NCBI GenBank assembly: GCA_900549715.1
Contig: URPK01000001.1
Location: 310,001-374,000 of the forward strand
Direction: 5' to 3'
From: an uncultured Collinsella sp.
Lineage (GTDB): Bacteria; Actinomycetota; Coriobacteriia; Coriobacteriales; Coriobacteriaceae
DNA: 64,000 bases
The position numbers and the translations under genes are program-made. Position 1 is the stretch's first letter. Each line of letters begins with the position of its first letter. This document shows positions 1-6,892 of the stretch, piece after piece. The notes beneath the pieces are model-generated. The model was not told the origin of the DNA. It did not search any database and saw only the letters and a list, made by a program, of their open reading frames with translations.

Positions 1-1
1 T

Positions 2-1324
2 GCGTTCTTTGTGCAAAACACTTTGGCGGATGCCACGAGTGCCAATCTGGCGCAGGAAACCGAGCTCATTGCTGCCGCCCTCGACGAGCAGCAGGAGCCC
101 ATTCCGTTCTTGCGAAGCCTCGATCGCGAGGATCTTCGTATCACGCTGATCAATAAGGACGGATCTGTTGCCTACGACAACGAGGCGTCGCCTTCCACAC
201 TGCCCAACCATGGCGATCGCCCCGAGGTCATCGAGGCCTTTGAGAGTGGTTCGGGTTCCGCGGAGCGCGCAAGCTCTACACTCGACGAGATTATGCTGTA
301 TCGCGCCGTCACCCTTGATAACGGCCAGGTCGTTCGCTTGGCGCAGGCCCAGCCTGGCGTTGCGGCGATTTTGCTGTCGATGCTGGCGCCGATGCTGCTT
401 ATCGCAGCAGCGGGTGCAGTACTCTCGTTTTTTATGGCGCGCCGTGAGTCCCGTGCCATCATCGCGCCGTTGCAAGAGGTGGATTTGGACCACCCGCGCC
501 GTAGCTATGAGCACGCCTATGCCGAGATGGTCCCCATGCTTGAGCGCATCGAGTCGCAGCGCCAGGAACTCAAGCGCCAAATGGCGGTGCTAGCGGACAA
601 CGACCGTATGCGCCGCGAGTTCACGGCGAATATCACCCATGAGCTCAAGACGCCGCTTACGGCGATTTCGGGCTATGCCGAGCTCATCGCAAATGGCATG
701 GTCGAGGGCGAGGACGACCTGCGCAACTTTGGCGGTCGCATCTATCGTGAGGCGGGCCGCTTGGCAGCGCTTGTCAACGACATCCTTACGCTGTCTAACT
801 TGGACGAGGCCGAACGTGCAACTGAAGGCGAGGCAGTGCCCATTGGGTCCACGGAGCCTATTGAGCTCTCGCGTGCGATCTACGCGGTTGAGCAGCGTCT
901 TGAACAGGTCGCCCGTCAAGCGAATGTGACGATAAGTCATGAGACCAAGCCTGTGGTCATCGAAGGCGTGTCGCGCTTGGTCGACGAGCTCATCTATAAT
1001 CTGGCAAGCAACGCCATCCGCTACAATCGGCCCGGCGGTACGGTTACGCTGCAGTGCGGCACCAACGACGAAGGCCATCCGTTCCTCGCTGTCGCCGACA
1101 CGGGAATCGGTATCGCGCCTGAAGAACAGGGCAAGGTATTTGAGCGGTTCTATCGCGTGGACAAGAGTAGGTCCAAGGCACGCGGCGGAACCGGCCTGGG
1201 GCTTGCCATTGTCAAGCATGCGGCCCTGTATCATCACGCCACGCTTGATCTGTCGAGCGAGTTGGGCGTGGGAACCACCATTACGGTGACGTTTCCCATA
1301 CAGCAGGACGAGCCATTCGCATAG
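2..1324 (+). CDS. Sensor histidine kinase, 5' end outside window
   Basis: Membrane sensor kinase of the PhoR/WalK type that would autophosphorylate on His and pass phosphate to a response regulator, presumably encoded upstream. The frame is already open at the window edge, so the start and first membrane helix are missing; the GTG at 11 is probably internal. Numbering from that GTG, residues 1-115 form an extracytoplasmic sensor region, about 118-143 is a transmembrane helix, and the HisKA H-box (FTANITHELKTPL) puts the phosphorylated His at 210. The ATPase domain has an N-box (LIYNLASNAIRYN), G1 (DTGIGI), an F-box (FERFYRVD) and G2 (GGTGLGLAI). No HAMP domain is obvious. The stimulus is unknown. 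Confidence in the family is very high. Confidence 0.93.
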   Translation, partial: AFFVQNTLADATSANLAQETELIAAALDEQQEPIPFLRSLDREDLRITLINKDGSVAYDNEASPSTLPNHGDRPEVIEAFESGSGSAERASSTLDEIMLYRAVTLDNGQVVRLAQAQPGVAAILLSMLAPMLLIAAAGAVLSFFMARRESRAIIAPLQEVDLDHPRRSYEHAYAEMVPMLERIESQRQELKRQMAVLADNDRMRREFTANITHELKTPLTAISGYAELIANGMVEGEDDLRNFGGRIYREAGRLAALVNDILTLSNLDEAERATEGEAVPIGSTEPIELSRAIYAVEQRLEQVARQANVTISHETKPVVIEGVSRLVDELIYNLASNAIRYNRPGGTVTLQCGTNDEGHPFLAVADTGIGIAPEEQGKVFERFYRVDKSRSKARGGTGLGLAIVKHAALYHHATLDLSSELGVGTTITVTFPIQQDEPFA

Positions 1325-1518
1325 CGATACAACACAGATATTGATGTAGACGCCGCATTTGACTTTCGGGTGCGCGTTGTTGTGCAATTTTACGATTGCT
1401 TCCGACATTTTTACAGGAGAGCCTGTTTCTTATGTATAGAGTTTGGTCTCGGTAAAAAGATGCGATAACATACGGACAGTTTTGTCAATCCGAACTGGGG
1501 AAATGAAAGGCAAGCTGC

Positions 1519-2175
1519 ATGACCCTTCTCGAACTGTTCCAGCTGCTGAAGAAGCACCTCAAGCTGGTCATCACCCTTCCGGTGGTCTGCGCGATCGCCA
1601 TGGGCATCGTGTCCTTCATTGCGATGGACAACACCTATACCGCGACGACGAGCATGTACATTCTCGCCAAGACCGACGATAGCGGTCAGATGAGCTACAA
1701 CGATCTCTCGGCGAGCCAGATGCTTTCCAACGATATCGCCACGCTGCTGGATAGCGATAGCGTTAAGAGCGGCGCCGCCAAAGAACTGGGCCTCACCGAT
1801 TTGGATGACTACAAGGTGTCTGTTTCCTCCGAGACCACCACGCGTGTCATTACGCTTTCGGTTACCGGCACCGATGCCAAGGAGACGGCTGAGGTCGCAA
1901 AGGCCATTGCCAGCTCGGTGAGTACGGTCGCTCAGAACGTCGGCGCTGCCCAGAGCATTAACGTTATCGACGAGGCTAAGACCCCCGAAGCCCCCAGCGG
2001 CCCCAAGCGCACGCTGTATATTGCCGTCGCGTTCCTCGCCGGTATCTTTATCGCAGTTGCCTATGTCGTTTTGGCAGACATGCTCAATACCCGCATCCGC
2101 GGTGCCGAAGAGGCAGAAGAGCTCCTGGGTATTCCCGTTGTTGGCCGAATTCCGGCTATGAAAGGTGGTAAATAG
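1519..2175 (+). CDS. Wzz/YveK-type polysaccharide chain-length regulator
   Basis: Membrane adaptor of the capsular/exopolysaccharide co-polymerase family (218 aa). A short cytoplasmic N-terminus (LLELFQLLKKHLK) precedes transmembrane helix 1 (about 16-36). An extracytoplasmic domain follows, then transmembrane helix 2 (about 165-188) and a cytoplasmic tail ending in the GIPVVGRIP motif that contacts the partner kinase. The stop is 2 nt before the tyrosine kinase gene, so the two are translationally coupled. In this family the adaptor and kinase act together as the two halves of one BY-kinase. The ATG at 1519 has an AAAGG Shine-Dalgarno about 10 nt upstream. No glycosyltransferase or Wzx/Wzy gene follows, so the polysaccharide it serves is not identifiable here. 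Confidence 0.88.
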   Translation: MTLLELFQLLKKHLKLVITLPVVCAIAMGIVSFIAMDNTYTATTSMYILAKTDDSGQMSYNDLSASQMLSNDIATLLDSDSVKSGAAKELGLTDLDDYKVSVSSETTTRVITLSVTGTDAKETAEVAKAIASSVSTVAQNVGAAQSINVIDEAKTPEAPSGPKRTLYIAVAFLAGIFIAVAYVVLADMLNTRIRGAEEAEELLGIPVVGRIPAMKGGK

Positions 2176-2177
2176 GC

Positions 2178-2915
2178 ATGGCTAAGGCAAAGAACACCGA
2201 TAAGCTCGTTGTACAGAATGCCGCCAAGACCCTTCTGGCCAACATCCGCTTTGCGAGCGTGGACGACCCCATTCGCACCATCACCGTTACCTCCTCGATT
2301 CCCAACGAGGGCAAGTCTACGGTTTCCATTAACCTTGCTCAGGCAATCGCCACGAGCGGCAAGTCCGTGCTCCTGGTCGAGGCCGATATGCGCCGCAGGT
2401 CCCTTTCCGATATGCTCGGCGTTCGTTCGCGCGGCGGACTCTATGCGGTCCTTTCCGAGCAGATCTCCATTGACCAGGCAATTGTCGAGACGGGTCAGAA
2501 GAACTTCTACTTCCTCGATGCCGAGCCGCACATTCCCAATCCTGCCGACATCATCGTCTCCCATCGCTTTTCCAAGTTGGTCAAGGCACTGTCTGCTAAG
2601 TTCCAGTACGTCATCTTCGATGCTCCCCCGGTCGGCACCTTCATCGATGCTGCCGAGATTGCCAGCCTGACCGACGGCACGCTGTTCGTGGTGCGCGAGG
2701 ACTTTACCAAGCGCGAAGAGGCGCTCAACGCTATCGCACAGCTTAAGAAGTCCGAGAGGGTCAAGCTCATCGGTACCGTCATGAATTACTGTGAGACCGA
2801 GACCAGTGAGTACTACTATTCTTACTACACCAAGGACGGTAAGAAGGTTAAGAAGGGCTCCGACAATCAGGGCACTTCCAAAAAGGGCATCTTCACCAAC
2901 CGAGCAAACGTTTAG
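2178..2915 (+). CDS. CpsD/Wze-type bacterial tyrosine kinase
   Basis: Cytoplasmic BY-kinase (245 aa) that is activated by the preceding membrane adaptor, autophosphorylates on a C-terminal tyrosine cluster and controls polysaccharide polymerisation or export. Visible are Walker A (PNEGKSTVS, about 42-50), Walker A' (VLLVEADMRRR, Asp70), Walker B (YVIFDAPP) and the tyrosine cluster SEYYYSYY at about 210-217, which is the usual substrate of its own activity and of the phosphatase encoded next. The tail is Lys/Gly-rich. It lies 2 nt after the adaptor and 17 nt before the phosphatase, a three-gene operon. MinD-like ParA ATPases share the fold, but the Tyr cluster and neighbours settle the call. 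Confidence 0.92.
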   Translation: MAKAKNTDKLVVQNAAKTLLANIRFASVDDPIRTITVTSSIPNEGKSTVSINLAQAIATSGKSVLLVEADMRRRSLSDMLGVRSRGGLYAVLSEQISIDQAIVETGQKNFYFLDAEPHIPNPADIIVSHRFSKLVKALSAKFQYVIFDAPPVGTFIDAAEIASLTDGTLFVVREDFTKREEALNAIAQLKKSERVKLIGTVMNYCETETSEYYYSYYTKDGKKVKKGSDNQGTSKKGIFTNRANV

Positions 2916-2932
2916 TTGATTAAGGCCGACCT

Positions 2933-3583
2933 ATGCGTGACATTCATTGCCATATCTTGCCGGGTGTAGACGACGGCGCCGCCGATCTCGAAGAGAGCTT
3001 GGCGATGCTCGAGGCTGCCAAGCGGGCCGGTGTAACCAGAATCGTTTGCACTCCTCACTGCCGTGATCCCTATTTTGATTACGACAAGATGTGGGATGCC
3101 TTTGAGCTGCTGCGCGATAACGCTGACGGTTTTCCGCTCCAGATGGGCTTCGAGGTCAACCATCGAAAGCTCGTTGAGCTTGGTATCGATGCCGCGGAGC
3201 ACCTGCATTTCGATGGGACCAACGAGTTTCTGCTCGAGCTTTCGACGCATGCCGATGCGTATGCGTTTAGAGAGTACGAGAACACGATTTACGATTTGCA
3301 GTGCCGTGGCTACCAGGTGATCATCGCTCATCCTGAGCGCTATCGTGCGGTTCAAAAGGATGTAAGCGTGGCGGAGCGCCTGGTCGATATGGGCTGCAAG
3401 CTGCAGGCTTCGGCGGACTTTATTGCCGGCGGTCGCTTTGGTCGCGAGAAAAAGCCGGCACAGCGCCTGTTCGATCAGAACCTGTACAGCTTCATCGCGA
3501 GCGATGCCCATAATGTGGGTCATTACGACTGCCTGGCGAAGGCTCGCGCGAAGTTTAGCGTGCGCGGAGCTCATTTTCGCTAA
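2933..3583 (+). CDS. CpsB/Wzb-type PHP-family tyrosine phosphatase
   Basis: Metal-dependent phosphotyrosine phosphatase of the CpsB/CapC family (216 aa, PHP fold). It would dephosphorylate the tyrosine cluster of the kinase just upstream, closing the regulatory cycle. Metal ligands are visible in DIHCHILPGVDDGA at the N-terminus, TPHCRDP near 42, FEVN near 77, HPERY near 137 and SDAHN near 190. The family length is usually about 240 aa, so this is slightly short but contains every metal-binding motif. It ends the polysaccharide-regulatory trio; the next gene encodes an unrelated acetyltransferase. Confidence 0.9.
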   Translation: MRDIHCHILPGVDDGAADLEESLAMLEAAKRAGVTRIVCTPHCRDPYFDYDKMWDAFELLRDNADGFPLQMGFEVNHRKLVELGIDAAEHLHFDGTNEFLLELSTHADAYAFREYENTIYDLQCRGYQVIIAHPERYRAVQKDVSVAERLVDMGCKLQASADFIAGGRFGREKKPAQRLFDQNLYSFIASDAHNVGHYDCLAKARAKFSVRGAHFR

Positions 3584-3622
3584 AATCCGTCCCTAACGTT
3601 CGCATTGAATGAAAGGGCAGCC

Positions 3623-4126
3623 ATGGATATCCAACTTAAGACGGGATGCTTTGATGACGCGGCGTTGGTGCGCCGCGTCGTTTTTATGGACGAGCAGGGC
3701 TACGAGAATGAGTTCGACGCTATCGACGAGGATCCGAACTGCATCCATGTGACGCTCTATGTAGACGGCGAGCTTGCCGGTTGCTCGCGCGTGTTTCCCG
3801 AAGAGCTTGAGCGCGCGGCTGACGCAGAGGCTCCGGTGTCGCCGGCGTGCGACTTGGACGAAGGCGTCGCGGCGGGGGAGACCTACATTATGGGGCGCGT
3901 GGCCGTGCTGCCGAGCATGCGCCGTCGCGGTCTGGCGAGCAAGATTGTCGAGGCCAGTGATACGTGCGCGCGTGATGCCGGCGCCAAGCTCATTAAGCTG
4001 CATGCGCAGGAATACGTGCTGCCGCTCTATGCCAAGGCGGGCTACACGCAGATTGCCCCGCTGGACTACGAAGACGAGGGCCAGCCCCATGCTTGGATGG
4101 CCAAGCGGGTCGTGGGCGACAGATAG
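3623..4126 (+). CDS. GNAT family N-acetyltransferase
   Basis: Small cytoplasmic acetyltransferase (167 aa) using acetyl-CoA; substrate unknown. The acetyl-CoA binding loop is seen as VAVLPSMRRRGLASKIVEA in the second half, preceded by the beta-strand YIMGRVAV and followed by KLHAQEYVLPLYAKAGY, the ElaA-like C-terminal pattern. The frame can be opened at a TTG six codons earlier, but the ATG at 3623 has an AAAGGG Shine-Dalgarno five bases upstream and is chosen. It follows the phosphatase by 39 nt on the same strand, so read-through is possible, yet no functional link to polysaccharide control is evident. Confidence 0.85.
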   Translation: MDIQLKTGCFDDAALVRRVVFMDEQGYENEFDAIDEDPNCIHVTLYVDGELAGCSRVFPEELERAADAEAPVSPACDLDEGVAAGETYIMGRVAVLPSMRRRGLASKIVEASDTCARDAGAKLIKLHAQEYVLPLYAKAGYTQIAPLDYEDEGQPHAWMAKRVVGDR

Positions 4127-4236
4127 GGACGTTCCTTTTCTGCCGGCAGTTTGGGACACTCTTTGGCAATTGGCGCATCAGAACGTTTGGACATACAGTT
4201 TTTCGATTCCGTATGTATATATGCGCGCTAATGGGT

Positions 4237-4298
4237 TATAAAATCTAAGTCTGAACATAGCAGGTCTGCGATGCGGCTCGGGCAACCGGGCCGTTTTT
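4237..4298 (+). promoter_or_regulatory. Putative htpG promoter -10 and terminator-like leader hairpin
   Basis: A TATAAA hexamer lies at 4237-4242 with no good -35 partner. About 30 bases on, an 8-bp stem (CGGCTCGG / CCGGGCCG, 4274-4293, GCAA loop) runs straight into five T residues, like an intrinsic terminator. The htpG Shine-Dalgarno follows at 4316. Either it ends transcription from the acetyltransferase gene or it is an attenuator in the htpG leader. No CIRCE element is present. Confidence 0.35.
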
Positions 4299-4328
4299 GC
4301 GGACGGGGGTAGCGCGAAAGGACTGCAC

Positions 4329-6353
4329 ATGCGTCAATTTAAGACCGAGAGCAAAAAACTGCTCGACCTCATGATCAACTCCATCTACACCAATAAGGAA
4401 ATCTTCCTGCGCGAGCTTATCTCCAACGCGAGCGATGCCGTCGACAAGCTCAACTTTAAGAGCCTTCAGGATCCGAGTGTCAAACTCGACCAGGGCGACC
4501 TGGCCATTCGCGTCTCCTTTGATAAGGACGCCCGCACCATTACCATCTCGGATAACGGCATTGGCATGACCGCCGAGGAGCTCGAGCGCAATCTGGGCAC
4601 CATCGCCCATTCCGGCTCCGAGGAGTTTAAGACCGAGAACGCCGAGCAGCAGGGTTCGGATGTCGATATCATCGGCCAGTTTGGCGTGGGCTTCTACTCG
4701 GCCTTTATGGTTGCCAGCCACGTAAAGGTTGTCAGCCGCGCCTATGGCGAGGACACCGCTCACGTGTGGGAGTCTGATGGTCTTGAGGGTTACACCATCG
4801 AGGACGGCGAGCGCGCCGAGCACGGTACCGATGTCATCCTGACGCTGCGCGAGAACGAGAAGCTCGACGCCGACGGCGAGGCCGAGACCTACGATCGCTT
4901 CCTGACCGAGTGGGGTCTCAAGAGCCTGATTCAGCAGTACAGCAACTATGTGCGCTACCCGATCCAGATGATGGTGTCCAAGAGCCGCCAGAAGCCCAAG
5001 CCCGAGGATGCTGGCGACGATTATAAGCCCGAGTACGAGGACTACCAGGAGCTCGAGACCATCAACTCCATGACGCCGATCTGGAAGAAGCGCAGCTCCG
5101 ACGTTGAGCAGAAGGACTATGACGAGTTCTACAAGTCTACGTTCCACGATTTTGACGATCCGGCGCGCACCATCAGCTTCCACGCCGAGGGCACGCTCGA
5201 GTACGACGCCCTGCTGTTTGTGCCGGGCCGCGCTCCGTTCGATCTGTACAGCAAGGACTACGAGAAGGGCCTGGCGCTCTACAGCTCCAACGTCCTGATC
5301 ATGGAGAAATGCGACGACCTGCTGCCCGATTACTACAACTTTGTCCGCGGCGTTGTGGATTCCGCCGACGTGTCGCTCAACATCTCGCGTGAGACACTGC
5401 AGCAGAACCGTCAACTCAAGGCCATCGCCAAGCGCGTGGAGAAGAAGATTACCGCCGATCTTGAGGATATGCGCGACAACGACCGCGAGGCCTACGAGAA
5501 GTTCTTTGAGAACTTTGGTCGCGGTCTTAAGTACGGCATCTACTCGAGCTATGGCATGAAGGCCGATGAGCTCGCCGACCTGCTACTGTTCTGGTCTGCC
5601 AAGGAGCAGAAGATGATTACCCTGGCCGAGTATGCCAAGGGCATGCCCGGGGATCAGAAGGCCATCTACTACGCCGCCGGCGACTCGCGTGAGCGCTTGG
5701 CCAAGATGCCCGTGGTAAAGGGTGTGCTCGACCGCGGCTATGACGTGCTGTTGCTGACGCAGGATGTGGATGAGTTCACGTTCCAGGCTATGCGTGAGTA
5801 CGTTGCCGCCGATATGCCTAAGATCTACGAGGACGACGCCGCCCGCGAGGCTGCCGAGAAGGCCGTTGCCGACGGTGCCGAGCCCGAGGTCGAGGATCGT
5901 CACCTGGAGCTCAAGAACGTCGCGACTGGCGATCTTGATCTGGCGACCGAGGACGAGAAGAAGGAGGCCGAGGACGCCACCAAGGAAAACGAGGACCTCT
6001 TTAGCGCTATGAAGGAGGCGCTCGGTGACAAGGTCGAGAAAGTTGCCGTCTCCGCGCGCCTGACCGATGCCCCCGCTTGCATCACCACCGAGGGTCCGCT
6101 TTCGCTCGAGATGGAGAAGGTGCTCCAGAAGGGACCCGAGGGCGCGCCCGACGGCATGCCCAAGAGCCAGCGCGTGCTCGAGCTCAACGCTAAGCACCCG
6201 GTCTTCGCCAAGCTCGTCGCTGCCCAGAAGGCGGGCGACGCCGACAAGATTAAGCAGTACTCCGGCTTGCTCTACGACCAGGCCCTGCTCGTCGAGGGCA
6301 TCCTCCCCGAGGACCCCGTAGCCTTCGCGGCAGCTGTCTGCGAGCTGATGTAA
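4329..6353 (+). CDS. htpG: Chaperone HtpG (Hsp90)
   Basis: Bacterial Hsp90, an ATP-driven dimeric cytosolic chaperone (674 aa). The N-terminal GHKL ATPase domain shows ELISNASDA (30-38), DNGIGM (75-80) and GQFGVGFYSAFMV (116-128). The middle domain has the NISRETLQQNRQLK motif that carries the catalytic Arg, and an acidic linker precedes the C-terminal dimerisation domain. A Lys/Glu-rich stretch near residue 540-560 is longer than in E. coli HtpG (624 aa). The ATG is preceded by GAAAGGA. The gene is monocistronic and followed by a strong terminator. Confidence 0.97.
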   Translation: MRQFKTESKKLLDLMINSIYTNKEIFLRELISNASDAVDKLNFKSLQDPSVKLDQGDLAIRVSFDKDARTITISDNGIGMTAEELERNLGTIAHSGSEEFKTENAEQQGSDVDIIGQFGVGFYSAFMVASHVKVVSRAYGEDTAHVWESDGLEGYTIEDGERAEHGTDVILTLRENEKLDADGEAETYDRFLTEWGLKSLIQQYSNYVRYPIQMMVSKSRQKPKPEDAGDDYKPEYEDYQELETINSMTPIWKKRSSDVEQKDYDEFYKSTFHDFDDPARTISFHAEGTLEYDALLFVPGRAPFDLYSKDYEKGLALYSSNVLIMEKCDDLLPDYYNFVRGVVDSADVSLNISRETLQQNRQLKAIAKRVEKKITADLEDMRDNDREAYEKFFENFGRGLKYGIYSSYGMKADELADLLLFWSAKEQKMITLAEYAKGMPGDQKAIYYAAGDSRERLAKMPVVKGVLDRGYDVLLLTQDVDEFTFQAMREYVAADMPKIYEDDAAREAAEKAVADGAEPEVEDRHLELKNVATGDLDLATEDEKKEAEDATKENEDLFSAMKEALGDKVEKVAVSARLTDAPACITTEGPLSLEMEKVLQKGPEGAPDGMPKSQRVLELNAKHPVFAKLVAAQKAGDADKIKQYSGLLYDQALLVEGILPEDPVAFAAAVCELM

Positions 6354-6480
6354 CTAGGGTGTTACGCGGTTCTACGAACCGCGTAACCACTCGACGCTGC
6401 AAGCCCGCCAGAGCGGCAATTGGGGGGTTCCGCCGTTCTACCGAACGGCGGACCGGCCGACGCTGCGCGGGCCGCATTTG
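6354..6480. repeat. Two related palindromic units after htpG
   Basis: First unit: a perfect 12-bp stem at 6361-6372/6376-6387 with a TAC loop. Second unit: a perfect 10-bp stem at 6429-6438/6443-6452 with a TACC loop. The tips share GTTCTAC and GAAC while the stem bases differ (CGCG against CGCC), and both are followed by the same GACGCTGC stretch and a similar GGCAATT/CGCATTT segment. This reads as a degenerate tandem repeat with a period of about 62-66 bases whose stems keep complementarity. No coding potential was seen. Confidence 0.6.
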
Positions 6481-6501
6481 GACAATCTGACGTTCAACTT
6501 C

Positions 6502-6536
6502 AAGGGCGCGACCAGAAGGTCAGCGCCCTTTCGTTT
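6502..6536 (+). terminator. Intrinsic terminator of htpG
   Basis: Stem AAGGGCGC (6502-6509) pairs with GCGCCCTT (6523-6530), continued by GACC/GGTC around an AGAA loop, then a T-rich tract. Confidence 0.75.
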
Positions 6537-6596
6537 CACGTCACCTTGTCTCAAATGCGACCCGCTCGCTGGCTTATGCTTAACCTGCGGCGGGGT

Positions 6597-6705
6597 ACTC
6601 ATTGGGGACAGACTTAAATGAGTAGTCATTGGGAACGTTCTTATATGGGTAGTCGTTGGGGGACGTTCTTGTTTGACTGGTCGTTTAAGAACGCCCCCGA
6701 TGACT
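6597..6705. repeat. Imperfect 27-28 bp tandem repeats ending in a hairpin
   Basis: Three direct units start at 6597, 6624 and 6651 (shared pattern A-G/C-TC-A/G-TTGGG-ACGTTCTT). A fourth unit at 6679-6705 lies in inverse orientation, so 6651-6670 pairs with 6687-6705 over about 18 of 20 positions. It occupies the untranslated gap between the htpG terminator and the YhgE gene. The rest of 6354-6892 holds no gene that I can support. Confidence 0.55.
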
Positions 6706-6819
6706 ATTCGGATTGTTAATTTGTGCGGGTTGTGGTTTTGCGACCTGCTGAAATTTGAGATACTGTACAACTGTACGTTAACTAATCTTCGTAGTATATT
6801 GCTACCCGCAAAACTCAAT

Positions 6820-6861
6820 ACCATTGTGCTTCGAGACGCTAAAGCGCCTACGTACAATGGT
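6820..6861. promoter_or_regulatory. Operator-like inverted repeat upstream of the YhgE pair
   Basis: ACCATTGT (6820-6827) is repeated inverted as ACAATGGT (6854-6861). A second small palindrome (GTACA-AC-TGTAC) lies near 6768-6779. Both sit in the last 130 bases before the YhgE start and could bind a TetR-type repressor, but no regulator gene is adjacent. Confidence 0.35.
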
Positions 6862-6892
6862 TGTTGATAGTACGATTTGATTCAACGACAGG

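Noticed and set aside
4127..4328. CIRCE/HrcA element before htpG
   Set aside because: TTAGCACTC-N9-GAGTGCTAA is absent.
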